DNA of 64,000 nt from Pseudooceanicola marinus (GTDB taxonomy: Bacteria; Pseudomonadota; Alphaproteobacteria; Rhodobacterales; Rhodobacteraceae), in the NCBI RefSeq assembly GCF_020177265.1, contig NZ_JAIVMC010000001.1:310001-374000 (forward strand), in the 5' to 3' direction. The translations under genes were made by a program, and so were the position numbers. The notes under the pieces were generated by a model that saw nothing but the letters and a program-made list of their open reading frames with translations, was not told where the DNA came from and did not search any database. Below, piece after piece: positions 29,111 to 37,843 of the stretch. The stretch's first letter is position 1, and each line of letters begins with the position of its first letter.

Positions 29111-30640
29111 TCATTTCCAGCTCGAATTCTGCAGCCGGGGCAGCCCGTCAGGGTCCAGCGGGAAATCAAGTTCAGGCGAGACCAGGTAGTTGGCCGAGTA
29201 GGAGAAAAGCGGCGCCCAGTAGGCCTGATCGGCGATATGCCCGAGGGCTTCGGAATAGATCGCCTTGCGCTTCTCCTGGTCGGCGGTCTGTTCCGCCGAA
29301 AGGACGAGCTCCGCCAGATCCGCGTCGCCGGACATATTGCGGTCCGATTCCGCGTCAAAGTGGATCCGGGCGATGGCTGCGGTATCCGCCGTGCCGCCGG
29401 ACCCCCAGGTGCCGAAATAGGCCGGGATCTCGCGCGCGGCGCGGGCCTGGTTGAGGCTTTCCAACTTCACGTAGCGCAGGTTCACGTCGATGCCCACGGC
29501 GGTCAGGTCGGAGGCCACGGCCTCTGCCACCGGCTTGTCGCGATAGGCCCACAGCTCCAGCGGGAAACCATCGGCGAAGCCCGCCTCGTCCAGAAGGGCC
29601 TTGGCCTTCTCGGGATCGTAGTCATAGGCCGTGACGGACTGGTCACAGCCGAACTGCGCCGGGTGGCAGGCGGTGTGGATCGCCTCGGCCGAGCCGCCGA
29701 TCAGGTATTTCGCCATCTCGGGGGTGTTCAGCGCGTGGTTGATCGCCTGGCGGACGCGGACATCGGTCAGCGCGCCTTCGGGATCGGTGTAGCCGTTGGC
29801 ATCCAGCACCAGGAAGCCCACGCGCAGATCGGGACCGGACAGATGGGTGGCCATGGGCGTGGCGCCCAGGCTTTGCGCCAGATCCAGCGGGACCTTGAAC
29901 ATCCAGTCGATGCCGCCCGACATCAGCTCTGCCTGCTGGGTGCCGACATCGGGGATGTTGCGCACCACGATGGTCTCGATCGCGGGGGCCGTGCCGAAGA
30001 AGCCGTCATAGCGTTCCAGCACCAGCTCGGTGCCCGGTTCGAAGCTGCTGACCTTGTAGGGGCCGGTGCCGATCAGGTCGCTGGCCATGGCGTCGCGGTC
30101 GATCTCGGCGCCCGCGCCATAGGTGCCCTTCTTGCGGATCATGATCCGGTTGGCCATGTCGCGCAGCACCAGCGGATAGACGGATTTCAGGTGGAAACGG
30201 ACCGAGGTCGGGCTGGTGACCTCTGCGGTGTCCAGCCAGCGGTCGACGACGCCGGTGGCGTTGGACTCGCTCTCGGCACTGCCGATCCAGTTGTAGCTGT
30301 AGGCCACATCGGCGGCCGTCAGCGGCGTGCCGTCATGGAAGGTCACGTCGTCACGCAGGGTCACGTCCAGCGTCGCGTCGTCGACCCAGTCGTACCCCGT
30401 GGCGATCGACGGCTTGAACTCCTGCGTTTCCGGGTCGAGATCGAACAGCGTCGCGTCGGTCAGCTGGGCCAGGATGATGTATTCGCGTTTGGTGGTGTAG
30501 TTGTAGTCGAGGTTCAGGATTTCCTCGGCCATGGCGACACGTAGGGTGTCGTCGTCAGGACCGGCAAGGGCAGGGGCGCCGACCGCGCAGACGGTCAGCA
30601 CGCCCGCAGCACGCAGGGCGCGCCAGAGCTTCGTGTTCAT
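29111..30640 (-). CDS. Peptide-type ABC transporter substrate-binding protein (family 5)
   Basis: The 509-residue protein starts with a Sec signal peptide (MNTKLWRALRAAGVLTVCAV ending APALA). The mature part is of the DppA/OppA type: VAMAEEILNLDYNYTT, the DVTFHDGTPLTAADVAYS segment, GTGPYKV and VRQAINHALN. GGGAGGAAC precedes the ATG at 30640; the frame extending to 30781 has no such site. It is first in the importer-lyase operon. Substrates of this family range from peptides to sugars, opines and metal chelates. Confidence 0.93.
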   Translation of the reverse strand: MNTKLWRALRAAGVLTVCAVGAPALAGPDDDTLRVAMAEEILNLDYNYTTKREYIILAQLTDATLFDLDPETQEFKPSIATGYDWVDDATLDVTLRDDVTFHDGTPLTAADVAYSYNWIGSAESESNATGVVDRWLDTAEVTSPTSVRFHLKSVYPLVLRDMANRIMIRKKGTYGAGAEIDRDAMASDLIGTGPYKVSSFEPGTELVLERYDGFFGTAPAIETIVVRNIPDVGTQQAELMSGGIDWMFKVPLDLAQSLGATPMATHLSGPDLRVGFLVLDANGYTDPEGALTDVRVRQAINHALNTPEMAKYLIGGSAEAIHTACHPAQFGCDQSVTAYDYDPEKAKALLDEAGFADGFPLELWAYRDKPVAEAVASDLTAVGIDVNLRYVKLESLNQARAAREIPAYFGTWGSGGTADTAAIARIHFDAESDRNMSGDADLAELVLSAEQTADQEKRKAIYSEALGHIADQAYWAPLFSYSANYLVSPELDFPLDPDGLPRLQNSSWK

Positions 30641-30714
30641 GATGTTCCTCCCTATCAATGCAGAAAGCGTAGCAGAGGGGGAGAAGCCCGGAAATTTCAA
30701 AGATGGGCGCGACT

Positions 30715-30731
30715 GTTGCAGTTTCCGCAAC
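30715..30731. promoter_or_regulatory. Candidate operator upstream of the peptide-type importer
   Basis: GTTGC-AGTTTCC-GCAAC is a 5-bp inverted repeat with a 7-base spacer, 75 bp upstream of the binding-protein ATG. Half-site length and spacing suit a LysR-type (T-N11-A: T16 to A29 on this strand) site. The link to the nearby LysR regulator is inferred. Confidence 0.35.
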
Positions 30732-30964
30732 TCAGCGCGAGCCAGGCCACGGCTTTCGGGATCGGCCAGGGGCGCCTGCATCAGGGTTGTCTAGAGCGTA
30801 TCACCGCTTCCTTGCCGTAGCCGGGAAACACGTGAAGCACCTGAAACCAAAGAGGACTGGCGTCAGGACCCGGGGATGTTGTCTTGGGGAAGGGGGAGAG
30901 GCAATCGACCGCGCGCTTTGTCTGTCGCCTGTCTTCTGGCGCGGCCGCGGACAATTGCCGGCAG

Positions 30965-30991
30965 ACGGTTCGGGCTGTGCGCCCGAACCGT
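30965..30991. terminator. Perfect 11-bp hairpin after dctP
   Basis: ACGGTTCGGGC-TGTGC-GCCCGAACCGT lies 15 bp beyond the dctP stop on the minus strand. The T-run (CATTTTTG) is on the plus-strand side, so in the direction of dctP the stem has no U-tail. It may stabilise or end the TRAP operon transcript. Confidence 0.55.
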
Positions 30992-31006
30992 CATTTTTGC
31001 AGCACT

Positions 31007-31984
31007 TCAGAGGTCGTTGATCGCCTCGAGCATGCCCTCGGGCCAGCTGTCGGACAGGGGCGAGTTCAGGTACTGCTCCTGCGCGTAGGTCTGGAATGCC
31101 TCCAGGTCGGGCTCATAGACGGTCAGGCCTTCGCCTTCGAAGAACTCCACCAGCTCGGCTTCCTGGTCCAGATACTGCTGATCGGACCATGCGGTGGCCT
31201 TGTCGGCGGCGGCCTGCATGGTGGCCTTCTGCTCGTCGCTCAGCTCATCCCAGACCATCGAGGACACCAGCAGCATGCCGAAGCCGACGTTGTGGCCGGT
31301 CAGCACGATCTGATCGGTCACTTCGTGGAACTTCATCTGGCGGTTGTTGGGCAGCGGGTTGTCCTGGCCGTCCACGACGCCCGATTGCAGCGCGGTGTAC
31401 AGCTCGGTGTAGGGGATCGGCACCGGGTTGGCGCCCAGGGACTTGCCCAGGAACTGCCAGCTTTCGCCGCCCGGCATGCGCAGCTTGACGCCCGACAGGT
31501 CGGCCGGGGTCATGTACTCGGCATCGCCCTTCAGGTTCAGGTGACGGGTGCCGTAGTAGAAGGTGCCGAGGATCTCGACGCCCAGCTCTTCACGCGCCAG
31601 CGCCTTCAGCTCTTCGCCCACTTCGCTGTCGAAGATGGCCTTCAGGTGTGCCTGGTCGCGCACCACGTAGGCGGCGCCCAGGATGTCGAACTCGGGCACC
31701 TGCTGCGCCAGGTCGGACGGCGGCAGGCCCGCCATCTGGATGTTGCCGCGCTGCAGACCGATCAGCTCGGTGCCCTGCTTCATCAGCGTGGCGCCGAAAT
31801 AGGGCTGGAAGTCGAAGTCATCACCCAGCTCTTCGGCGAAGATGTCGGTCATCGCTTTGGAACGCGGCACCTCGGCCGGGTTCACGTCCGAGAAGATCAG
31901 CTCGACCTGTGCCGAGGCGGCACCGGCGAAGGCGACCATCGCCACGGCGGCGGCGGTCATGTTGCGGAAGCTCTTGTAGATCAT
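31007..31984 (-). CDS. TRAP transporter solute-binding protein (DctP family)
   Basis: The 325-residue protein has a signal peptide ending GAASA, then the DctP fold: QRGNIQMAGLPPSDL, the Arg-bearing GVKLRMPGGESW that binds substrate carboxylates, and YTELYTALQSGVVDGQDNPL. It captures an organic acid for the DctQ-DctM pair encoded earlier in the operon. It is the last gene, 21 bp after the SMP-30 gene. From context the ligand is probably shikimate, quinate or a related cyclic acid. Confidence 0.93.
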   Translation of the reverse strand: MIYKSFRNMTAAAVAMVAFAGAASAQVELIFSDVNPAEVPRSKAMTDIFAEELGDDFDFQPYFGATLMKQGTELIGLQRGNIQMAGLPPSDLAQQVPEFDILGAAYVVRDQAHLKAIFDSEVGEELKALAREELGVEILGTFYYGTRHLNLKGDAEYMTPADLSGVKLRMPGGESWQFLGKSLGANPVPIPYTELYTALQSGVVDGQDNPLPNNRQMKFHEVTDQIVLTGHNVGFGMLLVSSMVWDELSDEQKATMQAAADKATAWSDQQYLDQEAELVEFFEGEGLTVYEPDLEAFQTYAQEQYLNSPLSDSWPEGMLEAINDL

Positions 31985-32005
31985 GGTTTCCTCCCTAGGA
32001 AAGCT

Positions 32006-32890
32006 TCAGAGTGCAAAGTGGTTTTCCGCCACCCCTTGTCCAACCCCGTCGATGGCGAAGACGGATCCGGCCAGAGGCTCGGCCGCAAGCTGCGCGTCGG
32101 AGAGGAACTTGAAGGCGGAGGTGACGAAAAGGGTCTTCAGATCCCGCCCGCCGAAGCAAAGGCAGGTGGGATTGGTGACCGGCAGGGCAATCTGCCGGTC
32201 CAGCCGGCCGTCGGGTGCATAGCGCACCACCTGGCCGCCCGCGAAGAAGGCCTGCCAAAGACAGCCATCGGCATCGACGCAGGCCCCGTCGGGGCGAATG
32301 CCGCTGCTGCTGTAATCGGCCAGGACCTCGCGGCTGGTGATCTCGCGCCCGGTCTCGTCCAGACCAAGACGCCAGGTCACGTGCCGGCGGGTATCGGTGA
32401 AATACATGCTGCGCCCGTCCGGGGCGAAGGCGATGCCGTTCGACACGATCACGTCGTCGAGCATGCGGGTCATCGTGCCGTCGGGATCGACGCGGTAGAG
32501 GCCGCCGAGCCCCTGTGAAAGGCCATTGTCCATGGTGCCGATCCACAGGCTGCCGTTGGCGTCGACCCGGCCGTCGTTCAGGCGGGTGGCGGGCATCGCC
32601 TCGCCCGGGGTGACGGCAAAGGGCTGCCAGTCGCGGGAGTGCGGCGCGCGGTGCACGAGTTCCAGGTCCCGCGCGGCCAGCATCCCGCCCGACCGGGTCA
32701 GCGCGATGGAGCCCAGGTAGGTGCCAGGGTGGGCCTCCGCCTCGGCGGCGCCGCTTTCGGGGTCCAGCTGCCACAGGGTCGGCTGCTCGATGTCGATCCA
32801 CCACAGCACGCCGCGTGCCGCATCCCACAGCGGGGTCTCTCCCAGGCGGGCGTCCACTTTCTGGACCAGTTGAACGTTCGGCTCGGACAT
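32006..32890 (-). CDS. SMP-30/gluconolactonase-like beta-propeller protein
   Basis: The 294-residue protein has the SMP-30 metal-site motifs: LGETPLWD (Glu), RLNDGRVDANGSLWIGTM (Asn and Asp), VSNGIAFAPDGRSMYFTDT and a final Asp in PDGACVDADG. This family opens lactones. In this shikimate/quinate operon it may act on a lactone form of a cyclohexane acid or a downstream enol-lactone; this is inference. ATG at 32890 follows AGGAAACAGG. An ATG at 32935 overlapping the previous stop would add 15 unconserved-looking residues. Confidence 0.85.
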   Translation of the reverse strand: MSEPNVQLVQKVDARLGETPLWDAARGVLWWIDIEQPTLWQLDPESGAAEAEAHPGTYLGSIALTRSGGMLAARDLELVHRAPHSRDWQPFAVTPGEAMPATRLNDGRVDANGSLWIGTMDNGLSQGLGGLYRVDPDGTMTRMLDDVIVSNGIAFAPDGRSMYFTDTRRHVTWRLGLDETGREITSREVLADYSSSGIRPDGACVDADGCLWQAFFAGGQVVRYAPDGRLDRQIALPVTNPTCLCFGGRDLKTLFVTSAFKFLSDAQLAAEPLAGSVFAIDGVGQGVAENHFAL

Positions 32891-32931
32891 CCTGTTTCCT
32901 GTTCTTGATCTGGGGGCGAGGGCGACGACGG

Positions 32932-34824
32932 TCATGCCCGGGGCATTCCGACCTGCCGCGCGAGACGGCGCTGCGCGGCGATGCGGAAGGGCGCGTTCGG
33001 GGCACCATAGCCCGCGTAGCCGCCCTTGCGCTGGCAGATCTCGATGAAGATCCCGTCGCCGACGGAGCGCGAATATACCTGGAAGAAGGCGCCGCCCTGG
33101 CCGTCCTCGTCGTAGAGGATGTGAGCCGCCTTCAGCCGTTCGGTGAACCCCGGGGAGAGGGACAGGCGCGCGGCGAGATCGTCGTAGTAGTTCTCCGGCA
33201 TCGGCAACGGCTCGAACCCGCAGAGCTTCAGCTCGGACACGCAGGCGAAGATGTCGTCTGTGGCAAAGGCCACGTGCTGCACCGAGGAGCCGAAGCTGTC
33301 GGCGATGAAACGACCGGCGAAGGTGCGGTGCGTCTCGGCCCCGTTCAGCGTCACGCGCAGCGCGCCGTCAGGGCTTTCGATCGCTTGGGACCGCACCAGC
33401 CCGCCCGGGTCCACCACGTCGACCGTCGCCTGTTTCTCCACCTCGAAGAGCGACAGGTAGAAGAGCGACCAGGTCAACATCTCCTCGTAGTTCATCGTCT
33501 GGCCGATATGGTCGATCCGGGTCAGCCCGGCCTCATGCGGGGCGCCGCCCGGGGAGGGTTCGAACTCGATCTCCCAGACCTTGCCGAGGTCGGAGCCATG
33601 ATCGATGAAATGCAGCAGCCCCGAGCCCACGCCGCGGATGGCGGGAATCTCCAGCTCTCCGGGGCCGACGGGCTGGCTGAAGGGCGTGGCGCCCAGGGCG
33701 CGGGCACGGGTCACCGTGGCCTCGGCGCTGTCCACCAGCAGGCCCACGTCACAGATGTTCAGGCCATGGGCGATATGGGCGGTATGGGCGAAGCCTTCGG
33801 GGTCGGTGTTCAGCACGATGCGGATCTCGCCCTGTTTCCAGACCTCGACCTGCTTCGCGATATGCTTGCCCGCCCGGTGGAACCCGAGCGAGCCCAGAAG
33901 CTTGCGCAGGCCTTCCGCCTCTGCCTCGGAGGCGGCGAATTCGACGAAGGCCACGCCTTCGGTGGGCACGCGGGCAGGGATGTCGGGCAGGTCCTGGCTC
34001 AGGCCCGGCTCGGCGCGTTTCACCTGGTCCATCAGGTAGACAAGCGACCGGTGCCCGTCCTGGGCGATGGCCTTGGGGCTGCCGCCCCGGAACTGGTCGT
34101 TGAAGACCTCCAGGCTGATCGGCCCGTCATAGCCGGTGGCGGCGACGGCGCGCATGAAGCCGGTCACGTCCAGATCGCCCTCGCCCGGCATGTTGCGGAA
34201 GTGGCGCGACCAGTAGAGCAGGTCCATCTCGATCAGCGGCGCATCGGCCAGCTGCACGAAGAAGATCTTGTCGCCGGGGATGCGGCGGATGCTGTCGGGG
34301 TCGAGCTTGCGGCCCAGGGTGTGGAAGCTGTCGACGATCAGGCCGATGTTGGGATGGTCGGCGCGGCGCACCACTTCCCAGGCATCGCGGTGATCCCAGA
34401 CATGGGTGCCCCAGGCCAGCGCCTCGTAGCCGACGCGCAACCCGCGCTTGCTGGCGCGGTCGCCCAGTTCGGCGAAATCCCCCGCCATGCGGTCAATGCC
34501 GCCAAGGGCCTTGGGGTGCACCGAGGAACAGACCAGCACCAGGTCCGTGCCAAGCTCCTGCATCAGGTCGAACTTGCGTTCCATGCGGTCGAAGGCGCGG
34601 CCCCGTTCGGGTTCCGGCAGGCCCTCGAAATCACGGAACGGCTGGAACAGCGAAATCTCCAGCCCGTGATCGCGGACCATGGCGCCCACTTCGCGCGGAG
34701 AGGCGTCGAAGGTGATGAAGTCCTGCTCGAAGATCTCGATCCCGTCGAAGCCCGCCGCCGCGATGGCGGCGAGCTTTTCCCGGAGATCCCCTGCGATGCA
34801 GACGGTGGCGATCGAGGTTTTCAT
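32932..34824 (-). CDS. quiC: 3-dehydroshikimate dehydratase, QuiC type, with C-terminal HPPD-like domain
   Basis: Converts 3-dehydroshikimate to protocatechuate. The 630-residue protein fuses an N-terminal TIM-barrel (AP_endonuc_2) to an HPPD-like vicinal-oxygen-chelate domain, as in Pseudomonas QuiC1. The metal ligands E134 (GYEALAW), D165 and H168 (VDSFHTL), Q191 (FVQLADAP) and E239 (SLEVFNDQ) fall at the positions I recall for QuiC1. The C-terminal half retains H (DHIGQTM), H (VQHVAFAT) and E (IEICQR). It starts 6 bp after dctM. Confidence 0.92.
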   Translation of the reverse strand: MKTSIATVCIAGDLREKLAAIAAAGFDGIEIFEQDFITFDASPREVGAMVRDHGLEISLFQPFRDFEGLPEPERGRAFDRMERKFDLMQELGTDLVLVCSSVHPKALGGIDRMAGDFAELGDRASKRGLRVGYEALAWGTHVWDHRDAWEVVRRADHPNIGLIVDSFHTLGRKLDPDSIRRIPGDKIFFVQLADAPLIEMDLLYWSRHFRNMPGEGDLDVTGFMRAVAATGYDGPISLEVFNDQFRGGSPKAIAQDGHRSLVYLMDQVKRAEPGLSQDLPDIPARVPTEGVAFVEFAASEAEAEGLRKLLGSLGFHRAGKHIAKQVEVWKQGEIRIVLNTDPEGFAHTAHIAHGLNICDVGLLVDSAEATVTRARALGATPFSQPVGPGELEIPAIRGVGSGLLHFIDHGSDLGKVWEIEFEPSPGGAPHEAGLTRIDHIGQTMNYEEMLTWSLFYLSLFEVEKQATVDVVDPGGLVRSQAIESPDGALRVTLNGAETHRTFAGRFIADSFGSSVQHVAFATDDIFACVSELKLCGFEPLPMPENYYDDLAARLSLSPGFTERLKAAHILYDEDGQGGAFFQVYSRSVGDGIFIEICQRKGGYAGYGAPNAPFRIAAQRRLARQVGMPRA

Positions 34825-34830
34825 GGTCGC

Positions 34831-36126
34831 TTACCCCCCGTAGCCCAGCAGACGCGGCAGCCAGAGCACGAAGTCCGGCACGAAGGTGATGATCCCGAGC
34901 GCCACGAAGAGGGCAAGCAGGAAGGGCATCAGGTCGCGGATGATCCGGCCAAGCGGCTGCTTGGTGATGGATGAGACGATGAACAGCAGCAAGCCATAGG
35001 GCGGCGTGATCAGCCCCACCATGCCGTTCACCACGCAGATCACGCCGAAATGCACCAGGTCGATGCCCAGGGCCTGGGCCGTGGGGATGAAGATCGGCAC
35101 GATGATCAGAAGGATCGCGCTGCCTTCCAGGATGCAGCCAAGCGCCAGGAACAGTACGTTGATTGCCAGCAGGAAGCCGATGGGACCCAGGTCGTACTGG
35201 GCGAGGAAGGCTGCCAGCTGATCCGGCACGTTCTCGCGGGTGACGACGTACTGCAGGGTCAGCGCGCCGGCGATCAGGATCCCGACCGTGGCGGTGGACC
35301 GCGCCGAGGAAACGAGCGTCTGGTAGAACTGCCCCGCGGTGACGGAGCGGTACAGGACGACGGAGATCACCAGGGCATAGAAGGCGGCGACGGCGGCGGC
35401 TTCGGTGGGGGTCATGATGCCCCCGTAAATGCCACCCAGCAGGATCACCGGCAGCAGCAGGGCCGGGATCGCGCGGAAAGTCACGCCGGGGATCTCGCGC
35501 ATGGGGATCGCTTCATCCACCTCGAAGCCGCGGCGATGCGCGATGATCAGGTTCATGACCATCAGCACCACCCCCATTAGAAGCCCGGGCATCATGCCGG
35601 CGGCAAAGAGGTAGCCCACCGACTGGTCGGAAACGAGCGCATAGAGCACCATCGGGATCGACGGCGGGATGATCGGACCGATGGTGGCGGAGGCGGCGGT
35701 GATCGCGGCGGCGTAGCTGGCGGTATATTTGCCGTCCTTGGTCATCATGTTGATGATGATCTTGCCCATGCCGACCGCATCGGCCACGGCCGAGCCCGAC
35801 ATGCCCGAGAAGATCAGCGAGGACACCACGTTGACGTGGCCCAACCCGCCGCGGAACCGGCCCACCAGGGCCTGGCTGAACCGCAGCAGACGGTCGGCCA
35901 GCGAGCCGATGTTCATGATGTCGGCGGCCAGGATGAACAGCGGGATCGCCAGCAGGGTATAGCTGTTGAACAGGCCCTGCAGCAGCGTTTCGGAGGCGAT
36001 CGAGGGATCGAAGCCCCGCATCATGAGGTAGACGGAAGAGCCGCAGATCATCGCCAGCCCCATGGAGAGGCCGCCGAAGGCGAGGAAGGCGATGAGGATG
36101 ATCGAGACGGTAAAGGGATCAGTCAT
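34831..36126 (-). CDS. TRAP transporter large permease (DctM)
   Basis: The 431-residue protein has about 12 membrane segments, including SSLIFSGMSGSAVADAVGMG and IGPIIPPSIPMVLYALVSD, both DctM hallmarks. It is the ion-coupled transport subunit. Its start overlaps the dctQ stop by 8 bp, and it is followed by quiC. Confidence 0.95.
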   Translation of the reverse strand: MTDPFTVSIILIAFLAFGGLSMGLAMICGSSVYLMMRGFDPSIASETLLQGLFNSYTLLAIPLFILAADIMNIGSLADRLLRFSQALVGRFRGGLGHVNVVSSLIFSGMSGSAVADAVGMGKIIINMMTKDGKYTASYAAAITAASATIGPIIPPSIPMVLYALVSDQSVGYLFAAGMMPGLLMGVVLMVMNLIIAHRRGFEVDEAIPMREIPGVTFRAIPALLLPVILLGGIYGGIMTPTEAAAVAAFYALVISVVLYRSVTAGQFYQTLVSSARSTATVGILIAGALTLQYVVTRENVPDQLAAFLAQYDLGPIGFLLAINVLFLALGCILEGSAILLIIVPIFIPTAQALGIDLVHFGVICVVNGMVGLITPPYGLLLFIVSSITKQPLGRIIRDLMPFLLALFVALGIITFVPDFVLWLPRLLGYGG

Positions 36127-36640
36127 AGTCGTGGGTTCCCGCCGATTTGGGAGTGTCGAAGCCCGGGCCGGCGCCGGTCAGACCGCGCCAGATGGAGATG
36201 CCGCAGCGCAGGACGACAGAGATGACGAAGGGAACGTAGATCGCGAAGACATAGTCGAAGCGCAGCTTCATGTAGGAAGTGCTCTCGATCGACATGAACT
36301 CGATGTAGCCCCAGACCTGCGGCAGGGTCCAAAGGAAGATGGCCGCGCAGATGGTGCCGGTGATCACGTCCAGCGCACGCCGGGCCCAGCGGGGCAGGGC
36401 GGCATAGAGGATGTCCAGCCGGATCACGTCGCTTTCGCGCACCACGAAGGCATAGCCGAAGAGGATTCCCCAGAGCCAGGCGATGGAGACGAACTCGACC
36501 GTCCAGCCCAGCGGGAGGTTCAGCAGATAGCGGAACACGATCTGGATCAGGAAGCTCAGGAAGAGCGACCCGAGGATCAGGGCCAGAACGACTTCCGCTC
36601 CGCGCTCTCCCCATCGTGCGAGTGATTTCAAACGCTCCAT
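36119..36640 (-). CDS. TRAP transporter small permease (DctQ)
   Basis: The 173-residue protein has four membrane segments with LGWTVEFVSIAWLWGILFG and VVRESDVIRLDILY, as in DctQ. It pairs with DctM. The preceding ribosome site is weak (AGGTAG), and a strong unused site lies further upstream at the small ORF. Confidence 0.93.
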   Translation of the reverse strand: MERLKSLARWGERGAEVVLALILGSLFLSFLIQIVFRYLLNLPLGWTVEFVSIAWLWGILFGYAFVVRESDVIRLDILYAALPRWARRALDVITGTICAAIFLWTLPQVWGYIEFMSIESTSYMKLRFDYVFAIYVPFVISVVLRCGISIWRGLTGAGPGFDTPKSAGTHDYD

Positions 36641-36724
36641 GTTCTACCTGTTCATCATAGCTTGCGTGGTGGTGTGTCGTTCGGGGTCTCCGGCGCGGCG
36701 CATCCCGTGCCGGAGGGGTGTGGC

Positions 36725-36910
36725 TCAGGGCAAGCCGGCCCTTCGGCGGAGGCCCGCAGGCCGGGCGTCGAAGGTGCGAAAGGCCAAGGGGGAAGGCCGC
36801 CTGGTCAGCCTGGCCCAGATCAGGTCAATCTGAACTGCCAGGGCCGAAACCGTGCCGGCCAACTGCACCGGGGCCGAGGCGACCGCCATGTCATTCGCTG
36901 TCATGCTCAT
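36725..36910 (-). CDS. Possible small ORF between the dehydrogenase and dctQ genes
   Basis: A 61-codon frame beginning MSMTANDMAVASAPVQLAGT, with a basic second half (RLTRRPSPLAFRTFDARPAG). The ATG at 36910 has an excellent Shine-Dalgarno (GGGAGGAG, 3 bases before the ATG GCGC context), better than that of dctQ. Against it, the second half looks like GC-rich shadow sequence and no family is recognisable. It could be a leader peptide or a remnant. Confidence 0.35.
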   Translation of the reverse strand: MSMTANDMAVASAPVQLAGTVSALAVQIDLIWARLTRRPSPLAFRTFDARPAGLRRRAGLP

Positions 36911-36964
36911 GCGCTCCTCCCTATCACGCATCAGACGAGTGCGGCGGGCCGCTCTCGGTTACCC

Positions 36965-37843
36965 TCAGTTGAAGGACTCGAATGCCTCCTGCATCCGGTC
37001 CACGTCCGGTTCGCAGCCGGCGAACAGCTTGAAGGCCCGGACCGCCTGGTAAAGCGCCATGCCCGACCCCGGCAGCACCGCGCAGCCCTTGGCGCGGGCG
37101 GTGGCCAGCAATGCCGTTTCCAGCGGGAAATAGACGATGTCCGCGACCCAGTGGTCGGGCCGGATCGCCTCTTCCGGCAGGGGCAATCCCGGCAGCTTTT
37201 CCATCCCCACGGGGCTAGCGTTGACGATCCCCTGCGCGGTCTGCGCCGCGTCGGCGATGTCGGTGACCACCTCGGCACGGTCGGGGCCATAATGCTCGCC
37301 CAGCAGGGCCACCAAGTCGGCGGCCACCTGGTCGTTGACGTCGCGCACGGCCAGGCGGCCGACACCGGCGTCCAGCAGCGCGTGGGCCACGGCCCCGCCA
37401 GCGCCGCCGGCGCCCAGCAGAAGTACCCGCTCGCGCGGCGCCCCGGGCAGGCCGCGGCGCAGGCTCTCGCCGAAGCCCCAGTGATCGGTGTTGTGCCCGG
37501 ACCGGCGCCCGTCCCGCAGCACAACGGTATTCACCGCCCCCACGTTGCGCGCCGCCGGCGACAACTCGTCCATCAGCGGCAGCACCGCGCGCTTGTAGGG
37601 GTAGGTGACGTTCAGCCCGTCGAAGCCCTCGGATTCCAGCAGGGCCAGGATCTCGGCTGGGTCGTCCGGCAGGCTGCGCACCTGGGAATCGACCAGGTGG
37701 TATTCATAGGGCAGCCCCGCCGCCTCGGCCGCGGCCAGGTGCATGCGCGGCGTCCGGGATCCCCCGATGCCGCTGCCAAGCAGTCCGATCTTCAATGCCC
37801 GTGCAGAGCTCTCGCCCGCCCGCGCTGTCACAGTGTCGTTCAC
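36965..37843 (-). CDS. Quinate/shikimate dehydrogenase (catabolic, QsuD-like)
   Basis: The 292-residue protein has the AroE fold: substrate motif GSRTPRMH, NVTYPYKRAVLPLMDEL with the catalytic Lys, GHNTDHWGFG with the Asp, and nucleotide loop GAGGAGGAVAHALLD. The SRTP form of the substrate motif (instead of SxSP) and the ending EPDVDRMQEAF resemble Corynebacterium quinate/shikimate dehydrogenase as I recall it. A catabolic NAD-dependent role fits better than biosynthetic AroE. GTG at 37843 follows GGAGG. It is first in the TRAP-quiC operon, divergent from the TetR-esterase gene. Confidence 0.87.
   Translation of the reverse strand: MNDTVTARAGESSARALKIGLLGSGIGGSRTPRMHLAAAEAAGLPYEYHLVDSQVRSLPDDPAEILALLESEGFDGLNVTYPYKRAVLPLMDELSPAARNVGAVNTVVLRDGRRSGHNTDHWGFGESLRRGLPGAPRERVLLLGAGGAGGAVAHALLDAGVGRLAVRDVNDQVAADLVALLGEHYGPDRAEVVTDIADAAQTAQGIVNASPVGMEKLPGLPLPEEAIRPDHWVADIVYFPLETALLATARAKGCAVLPGSGMALYQAVRAFKLFAGCEPDVDRMQEAFESFN

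Larger units (their letters stand above)
30641..31006. other. Gap between the two import operons
   Basis: 366 bp. It contains the probable promoter region of the peptide-type importer, a GTTGC-N7-GCAAC dyad at 30715-30731 and a strong hairpin at 30965-30991 (annotated separately). No gene is supported. Confidence 0.5.
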
